This document shows positions 18,778 to 30,719 of a stretch of DNA of 54,306 bases, in pieces. Source of the DNA: Anaerolineae bacterium (lineage in GTDB: Bacteria > Chloroflexota > Anaerolineae > J036 > Brachytrichaceae). Below the pieces are notes generated by a model. The model was not told the DNA's origin. It saw only the letters and a program-made list of their open reading frames with translations, and did no database searches. Numbering within the stretch: the first letter of the stretch is position 1; each line of letters starts with the position of its first letter. The stretch covers positions 1-54,306 of the forward strand of contig JAIMBB010000005.1 of assembly GCA_023511655.1 (NCBI GenBank), written 5' to 3'. A program made the position numbers and the translations under genes.

Positions 18778-20435
18778 TTGATTCGCTTGAGTTTCTTGAT
18801 TGTGCTATCCGCATGTCGGCCAAAGTAGTCGTGCAGCCGAACATACTCGGCATATAGCTCGTCGTACACCTGGCGATGAGCAGGGTTAGGCACGAAGGCT
18901 TCGTCCTTCAGGTGCGCCATATGCTCGGCGGCGACCTCGATCGAGTCGTAACCGCCAGCGGCACTCCCGGCCGCCACCGCAGCAAACATGGCGCTGCCCA
19001 GCGCCGGCGTTTGTGACGAAGCGGACACTTTGATCGGCAGGCCAACTACGTCGGCCGTGATCTGCATGAACAGCTTGTTGCGCTCTGGCAAGCCACCGCA
19101 CGCCACGATATCGTTGATGGTCAGCCCTTGCGCCCGGAAAGCATCCAGGATGACCCGTTTGCCGAAAGCGGTGGCCTCGATCCACGCCCGATACATCTCG
19201 GGCGGAGTCGTTGCCAACGTGATGCCCAGCATCAGCGCGCTCAGGTCGGCGTCTACCAGAATCGAGCGGTTGCCATTCCACCAATCCAGCGCGAGCAAAC
19301 CCGATTCGCCAGGGCGCAACTGTGCAGCATAGGCTTCGAGCACCGCATGGATCGAGCGTCCGGTCGCTCTGGCCTCATCGTGATATTCCGGCGTCGCACA
19401 GTTCTCGACGAACCAGGCGAATCCATCGCCGACGCACGATTGGCCGGCCTCGTAGCCCAGGTAGCCGGGCAGGATGCCGTCTTCGGTGTAACCGCACATG
19501 CCTTCGACCATCGCCTCGCGCGTGTCGAGCAGCATATCGCACACGCTCGTGCCCATGATCGAGACCAGCGTGCCGGGGCGGGTGACTTTGCAGGCCGGCA
19601 CCGAGACGTGCGCATCCACGTTGGCGACGGCCACCGCGATGCCGGGGCGCAGCCCGGTGAGCGCGGCCATCTGCGGGGTGAGCGAGCCGGCGCGCGTGCC
19701 GATCGGCGATAGCTCGCGCATCATCTTCTCGTCCACGATGTGCTCCATGCGGGGATGCAAGGCGCGGAAGAATTCGCGTCGCGGAAAGCCATCGCGCTTC
19801 GACCAGATGGCCTTGTAACCCGCCGTGCACGTGTTGCGCGTCTCCACTCCCGTCAGTTGCCACACCACCCAGTCGGCCGCCTCGATCAAGCGATCGGCCG
19901 CTTCGTAGATCTCCGGAGCCTCGTTCAGGATTTGCAGCGCCTTGGGGAAGAACCACTCCGACGAGATTTTGCCGCCGTAGCGCGCCAACCAGGGTTCGCC
20001 CAGCTCGGCCGCCACCTGGTTCACCCGGTCGGCTTCCGGTTGAGCGGCGTGGTGCTTCCACAGCTTCACCCAGGCGTGAGGGTTAGACCGAAACTCCGGC
20101 AAGCGGCACAGCGGCGTGCCGTCCCACTTCGTCGGCAGCATCGTGCAAGCGGTGAAGTCTATGCCGATGCCGATTATCTCTTCCGGCGCCACGCCGCTGG
20201 CGCGGAGCACAGCGGGAATGGCCTCAGCGAAGACGCGCAGGTAATCATCGGGGTCCTGCAAGGCCCAATCGGGCTCCAACTGGAGTCCGCTTTCGGGCAG
20301 CCGTTCGTCAATGACGCCATTCCGATATTCGCTTACCGCAGTGGCCACTTCGGCGCCGTCGCCCACGCGCACGAGCACGGCCCTTCCGGACAGAGTGCCA
20401 AAGTCAACGCCGATCGTATATCTGAGAACGGGCAT
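18756..20435 (-). CDS. araB: ribulokinase (AraB-like FGGY kinase)
   Basis: 559-residue FGGY kinase, close to the usual AraB length (about 560). Seen: YTIGVDFGTLSGRAVLV at the N-terminus, IGIDFTACTMLPTKWDGTPL, PHAWVKLWKHH and GGKISSEWF, which are AraB-specific, and ATP-side motifs IMGTSVCDM, ALDWWNGNRS, ACGGLPERN and TPALGSAM. It phosphorylates L- (or D-)ribulose at O5; an AraD-like enzyme is at 5730-6374. ATG 20435 is chosen over an upstream in-frame ATG because the N-terminus begins MPVLRYTIGVDFG. The 3' end has been overrun by a tandem repeat. Confidence 0.92.
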   Translation of the reverse strand: MPVLRYTIGVDFGTLSGRAVLVRVGDGAEVATAVSEYRNGVIDERLPESGLQLEPDWALQDPDDYLRVFAEAIPAVLRASGVAPEEIIGIGIDFTACTMLPTKWDGTPLCRLPEFRSNPHAWVKLWKHHAAQPEADRVNQVAAELGEPWLARYGGKISSEWFFPKALQILNEAPEIYEAADRLIEAADWVVWQLTGVETRNTCTAGYKAIWSKRDGFPRREFFRALHPRMEHIVDEKMMRELSPIGTRAGSLTPQMAALTGLRPGIAVAVANVDAHVSVPACKVTRPGTLVSIMGTSVCDMLLDTREAMVEGMCGYTEDGILPGYLGYEAGQSCVGDGFAWFVENCATPEYHDEARATGRSIHAVLEAYAAQLRPGESGLLALDWWNGNRSILVDADLSALMLGITLATTPPEMYRAWIEATAFGKRVILDAFRAQGLTINDIVACGGLPERNKLFMQITADVVGLPIKVSASSQTPALGSAMFAAVAAGSAAGGYDSIEVAAEHMAHLKDEAFVPNPAHRQVYDELYAEYVRLHDYFGRHADSTIKKLKRIKLMTRDS

Positions 20436-20531
20436 GCCGGGCTGAATACTACTCAAACGCGGTATTCGTGCAAGTGCTGCGCATCCCGAGGTGCACGCAC
20501 GATTTGTCAGCTCAGCCACCGCCCATTTGTA

Positions 20532-20554
20532 GGGACGACCCTGTGTGGTCGCCC
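20532..20554. repeat. small palindromic intergenic repeat
   Basis: GGGACGACC-CTGTGT-GGTCGCCC hairpin with one unpaired base, inside GTAGGGACGACC...GGTCGCCC. From memory this resembles short dispersed palindromes common in cyanobacterial and Chloroflexota intergenic DNA. It lies between the stop of the TIR-FGE gene and the start of araB. Confidence 0.45.
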
Positions 20555-20617
20555 GAGTAACCGCGCACCGGCTCGACGCTGCTTCTCTCGCGAACGACGC
20601 TGCAACCGAGCAGGATG

Positions 20618-22177
20618 CTATGGCCGCAGCACCAAGCGGAAGCCGTAGTCATAGCTGCGCTCGTGGGGAAAGTTAGCCGCCCGATAGCCACAGCGCACGC
20701 CGTCCTTGTTGAAATCGAAAGCGCCGCCGCGCAACACGCGCATCACCCCCTGGGCCGGCCCGCGCGGATCGCTCACGTGGGTCCCGGCACGCCGCGGATA
20801 TTCCTCGTCATCGTACCAATCGGCGCACCATTCCCACGTGTTACCGCACATGTCGGCGACGCCATATGGGCTATCGCCGCCGGGCGAATACCAGCCGACC
20901 GGCGTGGTGTCTTGCACGTTGCCCTCACGGCTGTTCAGCCGCCTGGCGTCGAACTCGTCGCCCCATGGATAGATGCGACCATCGGTGCCGCGGGCCGCCT
21001 TCTCCCACTCCGCCTCGGTCGGCAGGCCGAAGTCCAGCCCGGTCGTTTGACTCAACCAGTCGCAGAACGCGACGGCGTCGTTCCACGAGACATTGGCGAC
21101 GGGATGATCTTCTTTGCCGGCCGGGAGCTTGAAATTGCGCTGGGTGGCTTGTGCAAAGAAGGCATACTGCTGATTGGTCACCGGGTAGCGAGCGATGTAA
21201 TAGTCCGACAGCCGCACGCGGTGGCGGGGCAATTCATTCGTCTGAGCTGCCCGATCGCGCTTGATATGGCTGCCCATCCAGAATGAACCGCGTGGAATGC
21301 GCAATAGCTCCAACTTGATCGGCGCCTCGACCACCAGCCGATGCGGCCAGCGGCGCTTGCCGGTTGGGCTGCGAAGCCAGCGCATTACGCTATCGGCGGC
21401 CACACGCGCGGGCGATAAGCCGAGTTCCACCAACAACTCCGCCAGTGCCTGCTCATAACGGCCGACCGCCGGGATGATCTGGTAAGAGGTCAGGAACGAA
21501 GACAACAGCGACGGGTCGCACGGCTTGAGCATCATCGGCACCAGGCGCAGCTTGCCTTGATGTTCGAGCTGAATGGCGAGGCGGGTCTCGCTCTTCATCC
21601 ACTGGGACTTCACCGCAGCCGGCGAGAGCAGCGCCAGAAAGACGCCGCTTTCGTGCAAGCCGCGGTCAATCGCGCTCACCCACGATTCGCCGGGCTGGAT
21701 GCTTTCTGGCGCGATCCACACCGGATATTCATGGCGCCTCAGGTCAGCCGCCAGGCGCCGTGCGATGTGTGCGTCCTCGTGTGCATAACTGATGAAGATC
21801 TGCCGGGGATCGCGGGAGCGTTTGACTTGATCGGTAACCGGTGTCAACGGAAAGCGCCTGGCGTATGGCTCGGCGCGCTCCTTCTGCAGAGCAGCGCGCA
21901 AATTTGCCAGCTTGTGCCGGCGAACGCAATATTCGACGAGCTTGTGCGCCCATTGGCTCTTGGAAAGGCTCGACCCCTCATAATCCAAATACACGTCCCG
22001 GAAGTAGTCGGCGCAAAACACCTCCAGCTCTTCGCGGCTGAAGTGCTCAACAAGGAAGTTGCGAAGTTCAATCACCTCGTTGCGTTGTGCCTGTTGGGTT
22101 GACAGAGCCCTTCTCAAGAGCATCACGAAAGCGTTCCCTCCCGCGAATAATTGTCTGGGACGCAGGGTCAATTTCAT
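20618..22177 (-). CDS. effector-associated-like domain / TIR / FGE-sulfatase-like fusion protein
   Basis: 519 residues in three parts. Residues about 35-107 form a helical module (ELRNFLVEHF...DYFRDVYLDYEGSS) that resembles effector-associated adaptor domains of bacterial NTPase/TIR conflict systems. Residues 126-255 are a TIR domain: IFISYAHEDAHIARRLAADL, VWIAPESIQPGESW and KSQWMKSETRL, with Glu197 at the putative NADase position. Residues 285-519 are an FGE/C-type-lectin-like domain: GSFWMGS, YPVTNQQYAFF, PVANVSWNDAVAFCDWLS, LPTEAEWEKAARG, GNTWEWCADWY, RVLRGGAF and GFRLV. The two-cysteine active site of genuine formylglycine oxidases is incomplete, so this domain is probably a sensor or non-oxidase. 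Its upstream region is AT-rich relative to neighbours. Confidence 0.85.
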   Translation of the reverse strand: MKLTLRPRQLFAGGNAFVMLLRRALSTQQAQRNEVIELRNFLVEHFSREELEVFCADYFRDVYLDYEGSSLSKSQWAHKLVEYCVRRHKLANLRAALQKERAEPYARRFPLTPVTDQVKRSRDPRQIFISYAHEDAHIARRLAADLRRHEYPVWIAPESIQPGESWVSAIDRGLHESGVFLALLSPAAVKSQWMKSETRLAIQLEHQGKLRLVPMMLKPCDPSLLSSFLTSYQIIPAVGRYEQALAELLVELGLSPARVAADSVMRWLRSPTGKRRWPHRLVVEAPIKLELLRIPRGSFWMGSHIKRDRAAQTNELPRHRVRLSDYYIARYPVTNQQYAFFAQATQRNFKLPAGKEDHPVANVSWNDAVAFCDWLSQTTGLDFGLPTEAEWEKAARGTDGRIYPWGDEFDARRLNSREGNVQDTTPVGWYSPGGDSPYGVADMCGNTWEWCADWYDDEEYPRRAGTHVSDPRGPAQGVMRVLRGGAFDFNKDGVRCGYRAANFPHERSYDYGFRLVLRP

Positions 22178-22457
22178 CGTTTAGCATTCCCATACAAAAT
22201 CTCTTTTTATATCTTTTGCAACGAAATATCACCTTTAGAGTTCAATCCTGTCACACATCACGATAGTCGCAAATATACAATCTCACCACAGGCCCATAAC
22301 GCGCCGACATCACATCAGTCACACGACGTTGAGCCGACGAGCGGGTGAGCACAGCGATATAGACCGTCGCTCGCCAGATGGTCGCCCACAACGGCCGTGA
22401 CCAATTCGGCCGTCGAGCATTGACAGTCTGCCCTACCGCACCTTTAATCGCCTAGCT
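22178..22457. other. 280-base divergent intergenic region, AT-rich on one side
   Basis: The part next to the TIR-FGE gene (22178-22275) is clearly AT-richer than surrounding DNA, with runs such as CTTTTTATATC. I found no gene and no repeat. Promoters for the TIR gene (minus) and the dehydratase (plus) must be here, but I could not assign boxes reliably. Confidence 0.4.
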
Positions 22458-23621
22458 ATGAAGATCACCGATATCAAGGTCTATCCCATCTGGGTAGGCA
22501 GCCGCAACCAACTGATCGTCAAGGTCGAGACGGACGAAGGCATCCACGGCTGGGGCGAATCCGGCCTGAGCGGCCGCGAACTGGCTGTCGAGGGCGCCCT
22601 GCGCCACTACCGGGAGTTGCTGATCGGGCAAGACCCAATGCGCGCCGGCTTCATCTGGCAACTGCTGTATCGCTCGCAATACTTTGAGGGCGGGCGCGTG
22701 CTGACCGCTGCGCAGAGCGCCATTGACATCGCCCTCTACGACATCAAGGGCAGAGCGCTCGGCGTGCCGGTGTATGAACTGCTCGGCGGCAGGCAACGTG
22801 ACTATGTGCCGTGCTTTGCCACCACCAGCGCCGAGAGCGCCGAGCAACTGATCGAGCGTTGTCAGTTGCTGCTCAGCAAGGGCTGGAACATCATTCGCAT
22901 GACGCCGGCTTACCGAAACGAGCCGGGGGAAAGTCAAGGCATCTGGGAGCCGTGGCAATCCATCGGCATCACCGCCGATTGGTTCACCCGGGTGCGGGCC
23001 GCCGTCGGCAGCGGGCCGGTGCTCGGCGTGGACTATCACCATCGTTTGAGCGTGGCCGAGGCCGCCTCGTTCTGCCAGCGCATGCCCAAGGGCACGCTGG
23101 ACTTCCTGGAAGAGCCGATCCGCGACGAGTCGCCTGAGGCCTATGAGCAACTGCGCCACATGACCGACGTGCCCTTTGCCATCGGCGAAGAGTTCAGCAG
23201 CAAGTGGCAGGCTCTGCCCTACATCGAGCGCGGCATCACTAACTACATGCGGCTGGACCTCTGCAACATCGGCGGCTTCACCGAGGCGATGAAGGTGGCC
23301 GGCTGGTGCGAGGCGCATTACATTGACCTGATGCCGCACAACCCGCTCGGCCCAATCTGCACCGCTGCCACCGTGCACCTGGCCGCTGCCGTGCCCAACT
23401 TTTTCGCGCTCGAGGTGCGCACTTCGCCCACTGAGAACCTGGGCTTCGACGACGAAGACATCTTCCCGGTTCAACTCAAGCTCGATGGCGCACGCTACCC
23501 GGTGCCGTCCGGCCCCGGCCTGGGCGTCGAGTTCAACGAACGCGATTACGGCAGCCGGCCGTTCAAATTCTGGGAAGCGCCCAAGCTATATCGCAGCGAT
23601 GGCAGCGTGCAGAATTGGTGA
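22458..23621 (+). CDS. mandelate racemase/muconate lactonizing family dehydratase (galactonate dehydratase-like)
   Basis: 387-residue enolase-superfamily enzyme. The capping domain (ITDIKVYPIWVG, TDEGIHGWGE) is followed by a barrel with metal ligands in LGVDYHHRLS (Asp, with a general-acid/base His two residues on), DFLEEP (Glu) and IGEE (Glu), and the late LMPHNPLGPI His as in D-galactonate dehydratase. Expected chemistry is dehydration of an aldonate to a 2-keto-3-deoxy acid in sugar-acid catabolism. It stands alone between the TIR gene (divergent) and the pyruvate:ferredoxin oxidoreductase; the exact acid sugar is unknown. Confidence 0.88.
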   Translation: MKITDIKVYPIWVGSRNQLIVKVETDEGIHGWGESGLSGRELAVEGALRHYRELLIGQDPMRAGFIWQLLYRSQYFEGGRVLTAAQSAIDIALYDIKGRALGVPVYELLGGRQRDYVPCFATTSAESAEQLIERCQLLLSKGWNIIRMTPAYRNEPGESQGIWEPWQSIGITADWFTRVRAAVGSGPVLGVDYHHRLSVAEAASFCQRMPKGTLDFLEEPIRDESPEAYEQLRHMTDVPFAIGEEFSSKWQALPYIERGITNYMRLDLCNIGGFTEAMKVAGWCEAHYIDLMPHNPLGPICTAATVHLAAAVPNFFALEVRTSPTENLGFDDEDIFPVQLKLDGARYPVPSGPGLGVEFNERDYGSRPFKFWEAPKLYRSDGSVQNW

Positions 23622-23759
23622 GACGGGTTATGCATTGCGCGTTGCACCTTAACGTCATGCACGCAATGTGTCATACCGACTGCCCGATCCAAGCCAGCGT
23701 GTCGCTGGGCAGACTAGCCGCTTGACCAGCCAGCAACCCGTCGAATGATGGACGCATAG

Positions 23760-27470
<3,711 letters not shown>

Positions 27471-27619
27471 CGCCGGGCGCTTCCTCCCACGATGCCCCTT
27501 CCTCAGCAAGAACGGGGATCGCCGGAGAGGGCCCGTGCCCGACGATGCGCGGAGCCCACTCACCCGCCTTGATTGGGTGACTGGCGTAACGGGCACCCTG
27601 AGGCTCAAAGGGGCTCGCC

Positions 27620-28138
27620 ATGAGCGCGAACAAGAAAGTGCTGGTGACTTACGCCAGCAAATACGGAGCGACGACCGAGATCGCCGAGAGAATCGGCCAG
27701 GTGCTCGGGCAAGCGGGACTGGACGTAGACGTGCTGCCCGCCGGGCACGTGGCAGGGCTGGAACGCTACCAGGCTGTCGTGTTGGGCAGCGGGGTATACG
27801 CCGGTCACTGGCTAAAAGAAGCGGCGAATTTTCTTGAATCCAACGAATCTGCGCTGGCCCAGCGGCCGGTGTGGCTGTTCTCCAGCGGACCAACTGGCGA
27901 GGGCGATCCCGTGGGCATCCTGGATGGCTGGCGCTTCCCGGATAACCTGCAACCCATCGCCGACCGGATCAAACCGCAGGACGTCGTCGTATTCCACGGC
28001 AAGATTGACCCCAGCAGCCTGCACCTGGGAGACAAGCTCATCATCAAGGCGGTCAAAGCCAGAACCGGCGACTTCCGCGACTGGTCGGTCATCGAAGCCT
28101 GGGCCGCCAAGATCGCCGAACAACTCACCACGCCATAG
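27620..28138 (+). CDS. flavodoxin domain protein (HemG-like)
   Basis: 172-residue flavodoxin-fold protein with the FMN-phosphate loop YASKYGATTEIAERI (about 10-24) and the second FMN-side loop LFSSGPTG. YASKYGAT resembles the menaquinone-dependent protoporphyrinogen oxidase HemG more than short electron-carrier flavodoxins. Placed 149 bases downstream of the PFOR gene, it may accept its electrons (inference); a HemG role is the alternative. The start ATG follows the context GGGGCTCGCC. Confidence 0.85.
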   Translation: MSANKKVLVTYASKYGATTEIAERIGQVLGQAGLDVDVLPAGHVAGLERYQAVVLGSGVYAGHWLKEAANFLESNESALAQRPVWLFSSGPTGEGDPVGILDGWRFPDNLQPIADRIKPQDVVVFHGKIDPSSLHLGDKLIIKAVKARTGDFRDWSVIEAWAAKIAEQLTTP

Positions 28139-28282
28139 CCGGCCGCCTGACCACGGTCAATCTGATGCACCGGCCGGATGACCGGGAAGCGACCTGGCAA
28201 TCCGGACAGAGTGCGGCACACAGAGGGACGGCCGATCCTGCGACATATGATGCGCTAACGATCCGGGCCTAACCTCAATATG

Positions 28283-28290
28283 AAAGGAGG
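28283..28290 (+). promoter_or_regulatory. strong Shine-Dalgarno
   Basis: AAAGGAGG, 7 bases before ATG 28298, is nearly fully complementary to the 16S anti-SD. It decides the start against an in-frame ATG at 28280 that overlaps it. Confidence 0.75.
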
Positions 28291-28297
28291 TCGTCCT

Positions 28298-28870
28298 ATG
28301 AACACCTCAAACGAGATTAAGCAAGTGACGGGCGGTCGGTTCATTGCGCCGGCCGATCCGCGCCAGAGCGGTGTGATCGCCGCCATCGTGTTGATTGCGA
28401 TCGGTGCTTTGCTCCTGGTCGCACAGGTCTTTCAGTTAAGTTGGCTATCGCTGCTCGTGCTGCCGTTGCTCGGCATCAGCTTCATCGTGTGGAGCATCGC
28501 AGTGCAGAACCCGGGCTTGATGATCCCCGGCGGCATCCTGACCGGCCTGGGCGGGGGACTCTTCTTAATGACGCGGCCCTTCGTCGAGGCGGCGGAGAAC
28601 GACTTGCTCCCTGTGGCCGTGCTGATGTTCGGCTTTGCAGCCGGATGGGTGCTCATCGTCTTGCTCACGCCACTGGCAGGTGGTCGGTTCTCGCCCTGGC
28701 CGCTCATCCCCGGCGCAGTGTTCCTCGCCCTGGGCGGGCTGTTCTGGATGGGCGAGTCGGGCCTGCAGATTCTGCAGATCGTAGGGACGGCCTGGCCGGT
28801 GGTGCTGATCCTGGTCGGGGTGGGCATCTTGCTGAACAGGCTGCGCAGGAATCGCCAGACCGCGCAGTAA
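28298..28870 (+). CDS. small multi-pass membrane protein, unknown function
   Basis: 190 residues. A polar N-terminal tail (MNTSNEIKQVTGGRF) is followed by about six hydrophobic segments in pairs with short loops, and a basic C-terminus (NRLRRNRQTAQ). The repeated hairpin layout resembles LiaI/LiaF-type N-terminal membrane modules (DUF5668-like), but no catalytic motif is visible and I do not assign a function. It has a very strong ribosome binding site, suggesting high expression. It lies between the flavodoxin and the FAD oxidoreductase genes. Confidence 0.75.
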   Translation: MNTSNEIKQVTGGRFIAPADPRQSGVIAAIVLIAIGALLLVAQVFQLSWLSLLVLPLLGISFIVWSIAVQNPGLMIPGGILTGLGGGLFLMTRPFVEAAENDLLPVAVLMFGFAAGWVLIVLLTPLAGGRFSPWPLIPGAVFLALGGLFWMGESGLQILQIVGTAWPVVLILVGVGILLNRLRRNRQTAQ

Positions 28871-28907
28871 TGCGCAAAGGGGTGCGTGCCTTTCACGCGC
28901 AACGCAC

Positions 28908-30417
28908 ATGAATCAGCCAAATTTGCTAATCATCGGCGCGGGAGCAGCCGGCCTGAGCGCCGGCTGCTATGCGCAGATGAATGGCTTCCGCTCGCGCATC
29001 TTCGAGATGCACACCATCCCCGGCGGACTGTGCACTTCGTGGCGGCGCGAGGGCTACCTGTTCGACGGCGCGGTGCGTTACCTCATCGGCACCGGCGAGC
29101 ACACGCGGGGCTATCCGATGTGGCGCGAGCTGGGCGTGCTGCCTGGCCGAGGCACACATTACTACGACGAGTTCATCTGTTACGCGGGGCGCGACGGCCG
29201 CGAGGTACACTTCTACACCAACCCGGACAAACTCGAAGCGCATTTGCTCGAACTGTCACCCGAGGACGAAGACCCGATCCGCGAGTTCACCCAAGCTTTG
29301 CGCGAATTGGGCAACTTCGACCTGCCGCTCGACCTCAGCCCCGACGACGCAGCCGAAGGGCTGCACTTTGGGCGCATCATGCTCGGTCACGCCGTGCCGA
29401 TGTTGCGCTGGCTGAACGTGACCGTGCGCCATTTCGCGCAGCGCTTCCGCGATCCGTTGCTGCGCGAGGCCCTGCCCGGTTTCTTCCAGTGCACGCCGCC
29501 CGACTTCCCTATGCTGATGTTGCTGATGACGCTGGCGCCGATGGGCACGCGCAGCTCAGGCTATCCGCTGGGTGGCTCACTCATGCTGGCCGAGGCGATG
29601 GCGCGGCGCTACAAGGAACTGGGGGGGCGAGATCGAGTACGGCGCGCGCGTGAGCGAGATTCTGGTCGAGAACAACGCAGCAGTTGGCGTGCGCCTGGCC
29701 GATGGCAGCGAACATCGCGCTGATGTCGTCATCTCGGCTGCGGACGGCCGGGCGACCATCTTCGAGCTGCTCGGCGGACGCTATGCCGATGACGAGATCC
29801 GCAGGCGCTACGACGGCCTGCCCGTCGCCGAATCCATCGTCCAGGTCTCGATCGGCGTCAAGCGTGACCTCAGCGCTCTGCCGCCGATGCTCGACTTCCC
29901 GCTCGACGCGCCGATTGACATGGGCGGCGCCTTGCACCGCCGGCTGGTGCTCAAACACCACTGCTTCGACCCAGCCATGGCCGACCCCGGCAAGTCTGCC
30001 CTGACGGTCTGGGCCGAAGCAAACTTCGACCATTGGAAGTGCCTGCGCAAGGACGAAGCGCGCTACGCCGCGGAGAAAGATCGCATCGGCCAGGAGGTCG
30101 TCGCCGCACTCGATCGTCGCTTTCCTGGGTTGGCAGCCGATGTCGAAGTGGTGGACGTGGCCACGCCGACGACCTACGAGCGCTATACCGGCAACTGGCG
30201 CGGCTCGATCCACGGCTGGGCGTTGGGGATGAAGAAGATGCAGTTCATGATGCGCATGGGCATGTCGAAGACGCTGCCCGGCCTGCACAACTTCTACATG
30301 ATCGGGCAATGGGTGGAGCCGGCCGGCAACGTGCAACTTTCAGCGGCGTCGGGCCGCGACGTGATTGAGATGATCTGCCGACAGCACAACGAAGATTTCA
30401 AGGGGGTATCACGATGA
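28908..30417 (+). pseudogene. phytoene dehydrogenase-like FAD oxidoreductase, split by a +1 frameshift
   Basis: The two overlapping frames together encode one protein of about 500 residues related to phytoene desaturase/carotenoid isomerase-like FAD enzymes. The first part has the dinucleotide motif LLIIGAGAAGLSAGCYA and GGLCTSW; the second has the closing PGLHNFYMIGQWVEPAGN...SGRDVIEMI typical of the family. They join at a run of seven G (29621-29627): six G would restore KELGGEIEYG. Either a sequencing/assembly indel or a real frameshift; the otherwise intact family motifs favour a sequencing error. The stop overlaps a 51-codon membrane ORF. Confidence 0.85.
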
Positions 30418-30569
30418 ATGACCGAATCGAAGCGACCGTGGCCATCCTGACTACCCTTCTGCTTTTGTTCACCGCCGTGCTGGACCCGAGGGTATCGGCT
30501 GGGTTAGCCATCTTGCTTCTCACGGCCTTCGCTGCCTATAAGCTGATCCGGCGCCCCAGTCAGATGTAG
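30414..30569 (+). CDS. small two-helix membrane protein
   Basis: 51 codons, MNDRIEATVAILTTLLLL and onward, ending RRPSQM. Two hydrophobic stretches (about 8-22 and 29-42) are separated by a short DPRVSAG turn, with a basic C-terminal tail. Its ATG overlaps the oxidoreductase stop (ATGA), indicating translational coupling, and a GGGGG-rich purine stretch precedes it. No family recognised. Confidence 0.6.
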   Translation: MNDRIEATVAILTTLLLLFTAVLDPRVSAGLAILLLTAFAAYKLIRRPSQM

Positions 30570-30719
30570 CAGATCCGGGCATGGCGTTTGTCCCCATGCC
30601 AGCGCTGGCCCGATGACCGCGCCGGCGCTGTGGGCGCGCGGAGGATGCGGCAGTGGCATGGGAAAGAGACACTCCGCCACAGGAACCGGCCGGCTGACCA
30701 GGGCCAAACTGCACCCTTC

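Noticed and set aside
20618-20760. FGE-like C-terminus as the variable region of a diversity-generating retroelement
   Set aside because: No reverse transcriptase, no template repeat and no adenine-biased codons at the GGAF...GFRLV end in this window.
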